DNA of 64,000 nt, from contig CAZKFI010000003.1 of the NCBI GenBank assembly GCA_964551975.1, forward strand, positions 1-64,000, read 5' to 3'. Numbering within the stretch: the stretch's first letter is position 1; the number at the start of each line of letters is the position of its first letter. Made by a program: the position numbers and the translations under genes. Positions 17,653 to 26,327 of the stretch are shown here, piece by piece. The DNA is from REEB426 sp964551975. Its GTDB lineage: Bacteria > Actinomycetota > Actinomycetes > S36-B12. Under the pieces are notes generated by a model, which saw only the letters and a program-made list of their open reading frames with translations, had not been told where the DNA came from and searched no databases.

Positions 17653-18099
17653 CTATCCGGGCTGCGATGCGCGCAGTTTCACCACGGTGGCCTCGATCCG
17701 ACGTAGTCGAGTCTCCGGGCGCTTGGCATCGTCAATCGCACGAACGTGCTCACGCTGCTGCGTGTAGGAGAGTGCTGCGAACGCATCGCCGAGCTTGGCC
17801 TTGCGCAATGCATCTGCCAAATCGTCGGGGACGATCACTGTGCGTTCGGCAGTGTCGTGGTTGATGTCGACCGTGAACGACGCACCTGGGACTAGCCCCC
17901 CATCACGCATGGCTGCGTTCACGACCATCATCCACTGACCGCGGTAAATGGAAATACTCGTGCGGAACTGGCTGCCCCGGTAGGCGATGGTGACGGGTAG
18001 TCGACTTCGCCCGTGACTGCCACGTAGCCGGTCGATTTGCTCCTGAGTGAAGATGACGGTTGCTGTCGTTTTACCGGTTGGAATTACCGCCAACTTCAT
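17653..18099 (-). CDS. YdeI/OmpD-associated family protein (DUF1905-containing)
   Basis: About 148 residues from the ATG at 18099; a TTG four codons earlier is less likely. The N-terminal half matches DUF1905-like beta-barrel sequences (VTIAYRGSQFRTSISIYRG). The C-terminal half carries the YdeI 'bacteriocin-protection' pattern (VIVPDDLADALRKA, then FAALSYTQQREHVRAIDDAK and an R-x-x-R-I-E helix). Family function is poorly known; some homologues are linked to resistance to antimicrobial peptides. It diverges from the secreted protein at 18125 with only ~25 bases between, and runs toward the fucosyltransferase gene. Confidence 0.78.
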   Translation of the reverse strand: MKLAVIPTGKTTATVIFTQEQIDRLRGSHGRSRLPVTIAYRGSQFRTSISIYRGQWMMVVNAAMRDGGLVPGASFTVDINHDTAERTVIVPDDLADALRKAKLGDAFAALSYTQQREHVRAIDDAKRPETRLRRIEATVVKLRASQPG

Positions 18100-18124
18100 C
18101 CGCACGCCCAAACCCTAGGTCATC

Positions 18125-18897
18125 ATGAGTCCTGTGCGAACTCTCCTCACTAGGCACCTAAGCCCTATCGCCATCGGCTTGGTCCTCACAGTCTCTGCCA
18201 GCGCGGCGGCGAAAGCTGACCAGGATCCCCCCGCTGATCAGGCAAGGCTCATTCAGCAGGCCCTGCTCACTGCACCTGAGGCTCGTGCAGCCAGCGGCTT
18301 CACTGGTCGCCTGGTCGATGACGCACTTGCCGGACGGTCCTGCTATGCCGGGGCAACGACCTGGACCTGCGACGCCTGGTTCACCACTGACCAGTACACG
18401 CGTCCGCACCCCAACGGAGTGGCCATCACGCCAACTGCTGATGCGACGGCAGCAACCAAAGAGCTGTCTCGGCTGGCTGCTCTGGAGCCGGATCCCAATC
18501 GACCAGGCAGTCGTGTGCTGCGTTCAACACCGAGCACACTGATCGTGCTGACCACCGGATTCGCCGTTGGCACGGACCTCTCTCCGGCGGTCACCGTGTC
18601 AGTAACCAAGGTGCAGGGTCGATACCTGGTGATGGGTAGCTGCCAGGTGCANNNNNNNNNNNNNNNNNNNNNNNNNNNNNNNNNNNNNNNNNNNNNNNNN
18701 NNNNNNNNNNNNNNNNNNNNNNNNNNNNNNNNNNNNNNNNNNNNNNNNNNNTGTCAGTAACCAAGGTGCAGGGTCGATACCTGGTGATGGGTAGCTGCCA
18801 GGTGCAGCGTAAGTACCTCAAAGCACAGCAACTGCGTTCCTGTGCCACTGCCCTGCAGATCGCCCAGTCAGTTGCCGCGGCGAAGTTGCCCGCATGA
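18125..18897 (+). CDS. Secreted protein interrupted by assembly gap
   Basis: Begins with a signal peptide (SPIAIGLVLTVSASAAAKA). The mature part is ~180 residues, with two Cys in CYAGATTWTCDAW and further Cys near the C-terminus, suggesting disulfides. The gene is split by 100 Ns at 18652-18751. The 55 bases before the gap are repeated exactly after it. Taken literally, the second part is shifted out of frame, but if one 55-base copy and the Ns are removed the reading frame runs through to the TGA at 18895-18897 and gives a single protein of about 205 residues ending VAAAKLPA. I therefore annotate one intact gene. Family unknown; a PknH/LpqN-like extracellular sensor is a loose alternative. 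Confidence 0.7.
18597..18806. other. 100-N scaffold gap with identical 55-bp flanks
   Basis: Bases 18652-18751 are exactly 100 Ns. Bases 18597-18651 and 18752-18806 are identical over 55 bases. A flank overlap of this size equals a common de Bruijn k-mer length, so the two contigs almost certainly abut and the gap is artificial. Coordinates downstream are inflated by about 155 bases. Confidence 0.93.
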
Positions 18898-18932
18898 TTC
18901 CGCGACGACCTTAAGCAGGCCGGTGATGGCGT

Positions 18933-20141
18933 CTAGGAAATCGAGCTGCCATGCCGAAGCCATGGCAGTGGAGCCAATTGTACAAGGGAGAACACCGCAC
19001 GGAAGCCGAACAGGGTGGTCCAAGAGCCTGTGCTCTGCAGTATCGCTCCGGTAACCAAAGGTCCCAGGGCAGCGAAAAGGAACATCACTGAGTAGACCAT
19101 CGCCGTCAATCGAGTTGCCGCATTACCGTTGGCTGCATAGACGCTGATGAGTGAGATGCACAGTGCAAACCCACCGCTATGGGAAAAGCCCAGGAGGGCC
19201 AGCGTGAGTGCCGGTGGCACCGGCAGACTCGTCGCGATTAACGCAAAAGCGATCACGGTGATACCTGTCGTCGCAATGAGGATTCCGCGTGCATCGTGCA
19301 GCCGCTGGGCAAGTGGCGGGAAGAGCAGAGCCCCGAATACTTGCGCAAATGCGAATATCGCAAACAGCAGTCCACTTCCTGCCTGGGTCCATCCACGTTC
19401 CTCGTAGGAGGGAGCCAGCCAGGCAACCGCTGCGTAGAAGATCAGTGAATTCACTGCGCAATAGGCAGTAAGCGCCCAGGCAGGCGGACTGCGCAAGGGC
19501 AGTCGTAGTGAGACAGCTCCCGAACCCTGACCGCTCGCCCAGGGTCGCTGGACGATGGTCCATACCAGGAGGGCAGCAGCGGCAGGAATTGTCCAGAACG
19601 CCAAAGCGGCCTGCCAGGACCCAAGTGCCAGCTCCAGCGGCACAGTGAGCCCAGCACCAAGCGTTGCCCCGACGAACATGCCGGCAGTCCACATGCCGCT
19701 GGTCAGCCCAACACGTTCGGGAAACTGCTCCCGAACGATGGTGGGCATCAATCCACCCACCATGGCAAGACCGAGTCCTGCCAGCAGCACCGCAAGGTGC
19801 AGCACTCCGGGTACCGCGCCGAGTATCCGCAGGCCGAGTGACATCACCAGAATGCCTAGGCCGATCCACACGGTTCGGCGAGTACCCAACGTTGCCGCAA
19901 GACGGGGAACGATTAGGGCGAACATGCACATGCCAAGGACCGGCAAGGTGGTCAGGGCGCCGATGGTCACGGCGTTCCAACGCATCTGGCCCGCAATGTC
20001 CACGGTCAGTGGCGGGACGCTGGTGAGTACCTCGCGCAGATTGAGCGCAACAAGAGCAAGCGTGACGACCAGAAGCCAGCGCGGGACCTGCTGCGGCGCG
20101 GAACCGGGACGCAGCCCGTCAAGTGTTACTGCACTACTCAC
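18933..20141 (-). CDS. MFS transporter, CynX/NimT type
   Basis: A 402-residue major facilitator with about twelve helices. The N-terminal LNLREVLTSVPPL is the hallmark of the cyanate/nitroimidazole (CynX/NimT) branch, which moves small organic or inorganic anions. GTRRTVWIGLGILVM matches the loop 2-3 motif. Its start overlaps the stop of the upstream acyl-CoA ligase by four bases (ATGA), making it the third gene of the acyl-CoA dehydrogenase, ligase, transporter operon. It probably imports the acid that the ligase activates, although export of a pathway product is also possible. Confidence 0.85.
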   Translation of the reverse strand: MSSAVTLDGLRPGSAPQQVPRWLLVVTLALVALNLREVLTSVPPLTVDIAGQMRWNAVTIGALTTLPVLGMCMFALIVPRLAATLGTRRTVWIGLGILVMSLGLRILGAVPGVLHLAVLLAGLGLAMVGGLMPTIVREQFPERVGLTSGMWTAGMFVGATLGAGLTVPLELALGSWQAALAFWTIPAAAALLVWTIVQRPWASGQGSGAVSLRLPLRSPPAWALTAYCAVNSLIFYAAVAWLAPSYEERGWTQAGSGLLFAIFAFAQVFGALLFPPLAQRLHDARGILIATTGITVIAFALIATSLPVPPALTLALLGFSHSGGFALCISLISVYAANGNAATRLTAMVYSVMFLFAALGPLVTGAILQSTGSWTTLFGFRAVFSLVQLAPLPWLRHGSSIS

Positions 20142-21724
20142 GGCCCCTTCAGTCGGAAGCGCTGCAACTTGCCAGTGGTGGTCTTGGGCAGCGCGTCGAC
20201 GAATTCCACGACTCGCGGGTACTTGTATGGCGCAATCGTGCCCTTCACATGATCCTGGAGGACAACCACCATGTCGTCGTCCGCAGTGAATCCATCCCGC
20301 AACACCACAAAGGCCTTGATGATGCTGCCTCGCTCCGCGTCTGGTACCCCAACAACTGCCGTCTCTGCAACAGCAGGATGCATAAGCAGGGCGTTTTCAA
20401 CCTCGGGAGCACCGACGTTGTAGCCGCTGGTGACGATCATGTCGTCCGCGCGAGCCTGGTAGGTGAAATACCCCTGATCATCTTGAATGTAAACGTCACC
20501 GGTGATGTTCCAACCACCCTGCACGTATGTCTGCTGCCGGTCATCGGCCAGGTAGCGGCAACCGGTCGGCCCACGTACGGCAAGTCGACCGGGGGTTCCC
20601 GGAGCAACCTCCTTGCCGTCTTCGTCCAATATGCAGGCCTCGTAACCGGGAACAGGCTTACCCGTTGAGCCGGGCACGATCTCATCGTCGGCCGCTGAGA
20701 TGAAGATGTGCAGCATCTCGGTAGCGCCAATACCGTCGATAAGGCGGATGCCGGTCGCGTCGAACCATGCCTGCCAGGTAGCCAAGGGCAGCGTCTCTCC
20801 AGCGGAAACGCATCGGCGCAGGGACGAGACATCGTGCTCAGGGAGCAGCCCGAGCATGGCCCGGTAGGCAGTTGGGGCAGTGAATAGGCAGGTGACCCGA
20901 TGATCCTGAATGGCCTTGATCAACAGCGGTGGCGCACCAGCCTCGAGCAACACCGAACTGGCTCCCACGCGCATCGGGAAGATGACCAATCCCCCGAGGC
21001 CAAAAGTGAATCCCAGCGGTGGACTGCCAGCAAACACATCCTCCGATGTCGGCTTGACGATCTGCGCACTGAAGGAGTCTGCGATCGCCAGGATGTCACG
21101 GTGATTGTGCATGGTGGCTTTGGGCCGACCGGTGGTTCCAGAAGTGAATGCCAGCATGCTGATGTCGTCGGCCTGAGTGTCCACCGCGATATGCGCCGGG
21201 GAAGCGGCTTCAGCAAGGAGTTCGAGTCGATCCGGACCGTCACCGCCATAGACCAGGGTGGTACCGCTGAAGGAGGTGGCTACCCACTCTTCGGTGAATC
21301 GGTGATCAACGATCGCAAGTGTGGGTTGGCTGATCTGCAGAATTGGCTCCAACTCCATCGCACGCACCATCGGAATCGTGGTGACCACCACACCCCCGGC
21401 ACGGAGTACCGCCAGCCAACAGGCGGCCAGCCAGGCATTGTTTGGACCGCGCAGCACTACGCGCCCACCGGGAACCAGCCCATGGTTCACCAGCACGTTC
21501 GCGATACGGCCGACCTTGTCGGCCAGTTCCCCGTAGCTCCAAGTTCCCTCGGCGGCGATGAACGCGGTGCGTTCAGGTCCGTGGGTACGCACGGTTTCAT
21601 CAAGGAGTGCCACTGACGCGTTGACACGCTCCGGATACGTAACGCCCGGAATGTTCAAGAACTTTGGCCACTGGTCGGCCGGTGGCAGATGGTCGCGCGC
21701 GAAGGTATCTACGTGTGCCGTCAT
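20138..21724 (-). CDS. Acyl/aryl-CoA ligase (2-aminobenzoate- or benzoate-CoA ligase-like)
   Basis: A 528-residue adenylate-forming enzyme. The phosphate loop is LAFTSGTTGRPKATMHNH, the adenine-binding region is IDGIGATEMLHIF, and the C-terminal hinge and catalytic Lys lie in RADDMIVTSGYNV and LPKTTTGKLQRFRLK. The N-terminal FLNIPGVTYPERVNASV and the GATEMLHIFIS pattern resemble benzoate- and 2-aminobenzoate-CoA ligases more than fatty-acid ligases. It forms acyl-CoA and AMP from a carboxylic acid, ATP and CoA. It sits between acyl-CoA dehydrogenase (upstream, 36 bases) and the CynX-type transporter (downstream, overlapping), so the operon appears to take up, activate and oxidise an aromatic or cyclic acid. 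Confidence 0.86.
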   Translation of the reverse strand: MTAHVDTFARDHLPPADQWPKFLNIPGVTYPERVNASVALLDETVRTHGPERTAFIAAEGTWSYGELADKVGRIANVLVNHGLVPGGRVVLRGPNNAWLAACWLAVLRAGGVVVTTIPMVRAMELEPILQISQPTLAIVDHRFTEEWVATSFSGTTLVYGGDGPDRLELLAEAASPAHIAVDTQADDISMLAFTSGTTGRPKATMHNHRDILAIADSFSAQIVKPTSEDVFAGSPPLGFTFGLGGLVIFPMRVGASSVLLEAGAPPLLIKAIQDHRVTCLFTAPTAYRAMLGLLPEHDVSSLRRCVSAGETLPLATWQAWFDATGIRLIDGIGATEMLHIFISAADDEIVPGSTGKPVPGYEACILDEDGKEVAPGTPGRLAVRGPTGCRYLADDRQQTYVQGGWNITGDVYIQDDQGYFTYQARADDMIVTSGYNVGAPEVENALLMHPAVAETAVVGVPDAERGSIIKAFVVLRDGFTADDDMVVVLQDHVKGTIAPYKYPRVVEFVDALPKTTTGKLQRFRLKGP

Positions 21725-21760
21725 GGCGTCATGCTGCCATGACTCGCCCTCGTAGGTGAC

Positions 21761-23002
21761 CTAGTCGGAGTAGAGGCGGGCCTTACCGATCCGCTCCATT
21801 GCCACCTCGGCACTCCAAGGCAACATCAAGGAACCAAGTCGGGAATCCCGGTACATCCGCTCCAAAGCCAGGTGCTTGAGCATCGACTGCCCGCCACATA
21901 CGCGCACCGCAATGCGAGCAACTTCGTTGGCGTTCTCCATGACCGTGTAGACCGCAGCCCACGCAGTGACCATCTGGTCCTCAGTGGGATCCAGCTGTGC
22001 GTTATCCACGGCGCTGAAGAGCATCGCGCGGCTCTGCTCGTACTTGATCTGCATCTCGGCCCAGCCGTACTGCTTGACGGGGTTATCCCGACGCGCGGTG
22101 CCCTTGGCTGCCCCCGCCTGCTCGCCGCGCAGGTATGCCCGGGTGAAGTCGAGGATCCCCCGGGTCAGCCCCAGATACGACGGTGCCAAAGACATGAACA
22201 GGTACGGGTAGCGGTTTGCCGCCTGGTCGTACATGCCACCAGGCATGACCTCATCATCAAAGGGAACGAAGGCCTCCTTGAGCAGCAATGTGCGCGACAC
22301 TGTGCCGCGCATGCCCAGTGGATCCCAATCGTCAACGATCTCCACACCCGGACTGTCGGCACGAACCGACAGCAGTCGCAGGAAGTCCTCACCCGGTATC
22401 TGGCAGGTGACGTTGTAGCGATTGGCTGCACCGGAAAGCGAGGCGAAGATCTTGCGACCGGTGACCAGGTAGCCACCCTCAGTTGCCTCGGCCTTGGTCG
22501 CCACCCCGGCAAGTGCACCGGGATTGAGGCCCTCGCTGAATGGCTGGGAGTGAATGGTGCCGTCCTGTACGACGCTGCGAAACATCGCGCTTCGCCGCCG
22601 CTCATGCGCCTGCCGTTGCTCGGGCGTCATCTCAAGGAGGTCACTGACCTCCCCGGCCCACAGCATCGTGGCGTTGTGCATGTTAAAGGTCAGTGCCGTG
22701 GCACCGCAGTATCGACCGATCTCTTCGGAAACCCGCAGGTAGTCGGCGTAGGAGGCGCCCAGACCGCCGTACTGAGTAGGAACACAGAGCCCAAGGAATC
22801 CGGCATCCCGCAGGTCGGCGAAATTCTCGAACGGGAATACCGCCTCGCGATCCACACCGAAGGCCCGCTCGGCAAAGGCCGGGCCCATCTGGCGGATCCG
22901 GGCGACCAGTGCCTGCCGGTCGGCCGGTTGACTGCCGGCAGTCGGCAGTGTCTGCCCGGTTTGTGCGATCTGTCCCTCGTGCGGGGCGACGGTAACGGTC
23001 AT
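21761..23002 (-). CDS. Acyl-CoA dehydrogenase family flavoprotein
   Basis: A 413-residue member of the acyl-CoA dehydrogenase superfamily. The N-terminal helical domain includes LRDAGFLGLCVPTQYGGLG, the beta domain includes GYLVTGRKIFASLSGAA and the C-terminal helical domain includes VRVCGGQSMLKHLALERMYRDSR (seen as shorter segments). It contains FAD and takes electrons from acyl-CoA, or, in some subfamilies, acts as a flavin monooxygenase on aromatic substrates. It heads the leftward operon with the CoA ligase and transporter. Its ATG lies six bases after a TAGCAT -10-like box, so the transcript is probably leaderless, and its -35 is inside the shared palindrome at 23029-23049. Confidence 0.88.
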   Translation of the reverse strand: MTVTVAPHEGQIAQTGQTLPTAGSQPADRQALVARIRQMGPAFAERAFGVDREAVFPFENFADLRDAGFLGLCVPTQYGGLGASYADYLRVSEEIGRYCGATALTFNMHNATMLWAGEVSDLLEMTPEQRQAHERRRSAMFRSVVQDGTIHSQPFSEGLNPGALAGVATKAEATEGGYLVTGRKIFASLSGAANRYNVTCQIPGEDFLRLLSVRADSPGVEIVDDWDPLGMRGTVSRTLLLKEAFVPFDDEVMPGGMYDQAANRYPYLFMSLAPSYLGLTRGILDFTRAYLRGEQAGAAKGTARRDNPVKQYGWAEMQIKYEQSRAMLFSAVDNAQLDPTEDQMVTAWAAVYTVMENANEVARIAVRVCGGQSMLKHLALERMYRDSRLGSLMLPWSAEVAMERIGKARLYSD

Positions 23003-23008
23003 GCGTTG

Positions 23009-23070
23009 ATGCTAGGGATGGAACGGAGTTTGTCAACACCGTTGACAAAAAAACTTCATCCCCTTAGCGT
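23009..23070. promoter_or_regulatory. Divergent leaderless promoter pair with central palindrome
   Basis: A perfect inverted repeat (arms TTTGTCAAC at 23029-23037 and GTTGACAAA at 23041-23049, centre ACC) holds a TTGACA -35 on each strand. Leftward: TTGACA, 16 bases, TAGCAT at 23014-23009, then six bases to the ATG at 23002. Rightward: TTGACA at 23042-23047, 17 bases, TAGCGT at 23065-23070, then six bases to the ATG at 23077. A protein bound to the palindrome would block both promoters. The TetR protein at 26305 is the natural candidate. Confidence 0.7.
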
Positions 23071-23076
23071 CCGGGC

Positions 23077-23865
23077 ATGCTGGATGTGGATGCACAGCCC
23101 GTTGCCTGGCGTGAAGAAGGAACGGGCAGCAACGTGGCTCTGTTCCTCCATGGTCTCGGTGGCAGCAGGATCGCGTGGGAGCCGCAACTGCGAAGCCTCT
23201 CCACTCAGCGCCGAGCCATCGCCTGGGACTGTCCCGGATACGGAGCCTCCCTGCCGGTTGCCGAGCCCACATTCAGCGCCTACGCCGATGCCGCTGGTGC
23301 CTTGATCGACGAGCTCTCACCCGATGCCCCAGTTGACCTCGTTGGCATGTCATTCGGCGGAATGATCGCCCAGGTCACCGCGTTCCGATTTCCCGAACGC
23401 ATCAGATCTCTGACGTTGCTGTGTACCAGCCCGAAATTCGGATTGGACGGCACCGACCCAGACCAGTGGCGAAACGCTCGTCTCTCAGCACTGGAAACTT
23501 CCGGCTCACCGGCTGCCGCGGCCCCAGCCATCATCGGGTCACTGATTGCGCCCGGCAATGAGCATGTGATCCCCGAGGCAGTTGCAGCGATGCAGCGCGT
23601 TCCAGTCGCCGGGCTGATGGACGCCCTACGCACCATCGTGCACCACGACACGCGGACGATCCTGCCGAGCATCCAGACACCGATGCTTGTCCTCGTCGGA
23701 AGTCTGGACGAGGAAACGCCTCCGGCGTATGGTCAGGCGATCGTTGATCTGGCTCCCAATGCCCGCCTTGAGGTCATCCCGGGAGCCGGCCATGTACTCA
23801 ACCTGGAGGCCCCAACAGCGGTCAATGAGGCGATCGCTCACCACTGGTCACGAGTGAAGGCTTAG
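23077..23865 (+). CDS. Alpha/beta hydrolase
   Basis: A 262-residue alpha/beta hydrolase. The oxyanion motif HGLGGS, the nucleophile elbow GMSFGGM (Ser about 92), an acidic residue in VGSLDEETPP and the terminal His in PGAGHVLNLE complete the triad. The start at 23077 is preceded by -35 and -10 boxes at leaderless distance and no ribosome binding site. It is the first gene of the rightward operon with the NicX-like dioxygenase. In nicotinate-type pathways an alpha/beta hydrolase (NicD) deformylates N-formylmaleamate, the product of NicX, so a similar deformylase or C-C/C-N hydrolase role is plausible here, though not demonstrated. Confidence 0.87.
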   Translation: MLDVDAQPVAWREEGTGSNVALFLHGLGGSRIAWEPQLRSLSTQRRAIAWDCPGYGASLPVAEPTFSAYADAAGALIDELSPDAPVDLVGMSFGGMIAQVTAFRFPERIRSLTLLCTSPKFGLDGTDPDQWRNARLSALETSGSPAAAAPAIIGSLIAPGNEHVIPEAVAAMQRVPVAGLMDALRTIVHHDTRTILPSIQTPMLVLVGSLDEETPPAYGQAIVDLAPNARLEVIPGAGHVLNLEAPTAVNEAIAHHWSRVKA

Positions 23866-23936
23866 GTACTGAACGCCTAGGTACAGAACGCCTAGGTACA
23901 GAACGCCTAGATACTGAACGCAAGGCACTGAACGTC
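23862..23936. repeat. Five 15-bp tandem repeat units
   Basis: Five 15-base units run head to tail: TTAGGTACTGAACGC (23862), CTAGGTACAGAACGC (23877), an identical copy (23892), CTAGATACTGAACGC (23907) and a decayed AAGGCACTGAACGTC (23922). The first overlaps the TAG stop of the hydrolase. The array fills most of the 114-base space before the NicX-like gene. It is unlike the 17-bp array at 6815 in unit length and sequence, although both contain GTAC. Confidence 0.92.
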
Positions 23937-23979
23937 AGATAGGCGCGAGAACCACCAAGAGTCGAGGAGGGACGCGAGG

Positions 23980-25041
23980 ATGGCATGGATCAATGCCGGT
24001 GCGGAGTGGCGCTGGATTGCTCGCTTCGCTGAGCAGTTTCGGCTCTGCGGGCTAGGACCGGGGGATGAATGCGTGGTGCTCTCCGAGAGCACAAGTCGAG
24101 CGGACCTTGTGTCTACGGCGCTTCTGGCAGCTGAGTCCATTGGGGCCAAGCCCTTCCAGGTCGTCATGCGCACCCCTGCCAACGATCAACCAGTCGCTCT
24201 GCGGTCAACGGGAACTGCCCTATGTCTGCGCAGTAATGCTGCTGCCGTAGCCGCGATCTCGAGCGTGCCCTTCGTCATTGACATCACCGCCGAAGGCCTG
24301 CTGCACTCGCGCGAATTGCGTGACATTCTCGCCGCTGGCTGTGAGGTCTTCATGATCTCCAATGAGCATCCGGAGGTTTTTGAGCGACTGCCACATGACG
24401 AGGACATGGCACGCAGGGTCGGTGCGTCCTATGAATTCATGAAGTCCTGCCGAACGATGCGCGCAGTCAGCGAATTCGGAACCGACCTGACGATTGACCT
24501 CGCCGATGCATTCCTCGCTGGGTCAACCGGCGTCACCAGCGGACCGGGAACCATTGCCCACTGGCCCGGTGGCCTCGTGCTGGCGTTCCCAGCACGCCAT
24601 CGTGTCAACGGGACTGTGGTACTCGCACCTGGTGACATGAACCTCACCTTCAAGCACTACGTGCAATCACCGATCACGTTGACTGTCGAAGATGACTACG
24701 TCGTCGACATCAAGGGTGACGGCTACCAGCCGGAGATGCTGCGCAGCTATATGTCCGCGTTCGACTCCGAGGCGTACGCGACCTCGCACGTGGGGTGGGG
24801 GATGAATCCCGCAGCACGCTGGGACTATCTGGAGCTTTATGACCGCACCCAACACAACGGAGTCGAGGCCCGGGCATTTGAAGGGAACTTCATGTACAGC
24901 ACCGGTGCCAACGAGAACGCCGAACGCTTCAGCGTCTGTCACTTCGATATTCCCATGCGCAACTGCGATGTCTATCTAGACGACCATCGTGTGGTGCATC
25001 GTGGAGTTCTTGAAGGGGTCGCAGCAAAGGAAGTGAAGTGA
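23980..25041 (+). CDS. NicX-like 2,5-dihydroxypyridine 5,6-dioxygenase family protein
   Basis: A 353-residue protein of the peptidase M29-like family that includes the Fe(II) ring-cleaving dioxygenase NicX. In NicX, as I recall, the metal ligands are two His and an Asp with spacing H-(~52)-H-x-D near the C-terminus. Here H270 (ATSHVGWGMNP), H321 and D323 (CHFDIPMR) reproduce that pattern, and the total length matches. Such enzymes open the pyridine ring of 2,5-dihydroxypyridine to N-formylmaleamate. Automatic pipelines often call these 'leucyl aminopeptidase'. It sits after an alpha/beta hydrolase and the 15-bp repeats and overlaps the GS-like gene by four bases. The ring-cleavage role is likely; the exact substrate is inferred. 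Confidence 0.7.
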   Translation: MAWINAGAEWRWIARFAEQFRLCGLGPGDECVVLSESTSRADLVSTALLAAESIGAKPFQVVMRTPANDQPVALRSTGTALCLRSNAAAVAAISSVPFVIDITAEGLLHSRELRDILAAGCEVFMISNEHPEVFERLPHDEDMARRVGASYEFMKSCRTMRAVSEFGTDLTIDLADAFLAGSTGVTSGPGTIAHWPGGLVLAFPARHRVNGTVVLAPGDMNLTFKHYVQSPITLTVEDDYVVDIKGDGYQPEMLRSYMSAFDSEAYATSHVGWGMNPAARWDYLELYDRTQHNGVEARAFEGNFMYSTGANENAERFSVCHFDIPMRNCDVYLDDHRVVHRGVLEGVAAKEVK

Positions 25042-26327
25042 CGATGCCGGACGAAACCAGTGACCAGGTGGATATCGTTTTTCCCGATCTCTTGGGTCTA
25101 CTTCATGGCAAGACCGTGCCAAGCCAGCGGCGCGATCACCCCACCCACTACGCAATCACCGTGATGGTGCAAGGACTTGATCTGGCATTCCTCGAACTTG
25201 AGCCCTATTCCACCAGCGCCGGCTTCCCAGACATGGAGGCGCGGATCGATGCATCCTCTGCACGACCCTGGTTGCAGGGTCGCCAGCGAGCACTCGCCTG
25301 GACTCACTTCGCCGATGGTGGCGCACTGCCGTTGGACTCACGCCGACAACTCGCCACCATCTGCCAGCAATGGTCCGACCTCGGGTACCACCCGCAGGCA
25401 GGCTACGAAATGGAGTTCTTTCTTCTGGGTTCGCGTGACCCCCTGACCCGCCTCCCAGTACCGGAGCACCGGGTTTACGGGATCGGTTCCGGTGCTGACC
25501 CGACCGGCACGGTCGAGGCAATAGCAGCAGCAGCGGAACTTGCAAACCTCCGCGTTGAAGGCGTGAACAGCGAGTTCACCCCAAGTCAAGTCGAAGTTTC
25601 ACTGCAGTATCAGGGTGCGCTAGCGGCAGCAGATTGTGCTTTGCTCTTCCGTGAACTGGCTCGTCAGGTAGCGCAGCAGCAGGGGATCGACGTCACGTTT
25701 ATGGCTCGGCCCTTCGCTGATGCCGTCGGCAATGGCATGCATGTGAACCTCTCCCTTGCCGCCGCCGACGGCTCTAATGCATTCTTTGCCGCAGATAATC
25801 CCGAGGGTCTCAGTGAGGTTGCTCAGTGGTTCATCGCAGGGCTGCTTCACCATCACGAAGCCCTCGCGGCTTTCGCGGCCCCCACGGTCAACTCCTACAA
25901 GCGGCTGACTCCCGGAATGCTCAGCGGCTACTGGGCCAACTGGGGTTGGGACAACCGGTTGGCCACCATTCGCATCCCTGGCCAACGCGGTAGCTCCACC
26001 AGAGTCGAACACCGCATGGGCGACGGCAGCGCATCACCCCATCTGTTGACAGCTGCCCTGCTGGCAGCCGGACTCCACGGTGTTCAGGAGCGCATGCCCC
26101 TTGCCGAGCCTCAGATCGGTGACGCGGACACCGCACCCAACACCGATCGACATGCGCCCACGAACTTGCCCTCCGCACTGGAGGCACTGCAGGCCGATCA
26201 GGAGCTCTGCGCCTACTTCGAGCCCGACCTGATCGCCGTCTACACCGAACTGAAGTCGCGGGAATGCGAGCGGTGGAGTCAGGCGGTTACCGACTGGGAG
26301 CAGCGTGAATACTCGAGGGTCTACTGA
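25038..26327 (+). CDS. Glutamine synthetase-like ligase (gamma-glutamylamide synthetase type)
   Basis: A 429-residue glutamine-synthetase-fold enzyme. The start is a GTG overlapping the previous stop; an ATG two codons later is an alternative. The N-terminal beta-grasp domain has VDIVFPDLLGLLHGKTVP. The catalytic domain has the metal-site Glu in GYEMEFFLLGS and VNSEFTPSQVEVS, the His of GNGMHVNLSL, and RVEHRMGDGSASPHL. It is shorter and more divergent than housekeeping GlnA. Relatives ligate glutamate to amines such as putrescine, isopropylamine or aniline as the first step of their breakdown. In this operon it may glutamylate an amine or ammonia released from the ring; the substrate is unknown. 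Confidence 0.85.
   Translation: MTMPDETSDQVDIVFPDLLGLLHGKTVPSQRRDHPTHYAITVMVQGLDLAFLELEPYSTSAGFPDMEARIDASSARPWLQGRQRALAWTHFADGGALPLDSRRQLATICQQWSDLGYHPQAGYEMEFFLLGSRDPLTRLPVPEHRVYGIGSGADPTGTVEAIAAAAELANLRVEGVNSEFTPSQVEVSLQYQGALAAADCALLFRELARQVAQQQGIDVTFMARPFADAVGNGMHVNLSLAAADGSNAFFAADNPEGLSEVAQWFIAGLLHHHEALAAFAAPTVNSYKRLTPGMLSGYWANWGWDNRLATIRIPGQRGSSTRVEHRMGDGSASPHLLTAALLAAGLHGVQERMPLAEPQIGDADTAPNTDRHAPTNLPSALEALQADQELCAYFEPDLIAVYTELKSRECERWSQAVTDWEQREYSRVY

Noticed and set aside
18597..18806. A 55-bp direct repeat pair and an apparent frameshift in the secreted protein
   Set aside because: Exact 55-base identity abutting 100 Ns is an assembly artefact, not a biological repeat or a pseudogene.
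21872..23305. A 477-codon open frame on the + strand opposite the acyl-CoA dehydrogenase
   Set aside because: It is antisense to a clear enzyme gene, crosses the divergent promoter and the start of the hydrolase, and its product has no domain-like pattern. Long antisense frames are common at high GC.
23980..25041. Leucyl aminopeptidase (M29)
   Set aside because: The H270, H321, D323 ligand pattern and neighbours favour the NicX dioxygenase branch of the same fold family; a peptidase role has no contextual support.
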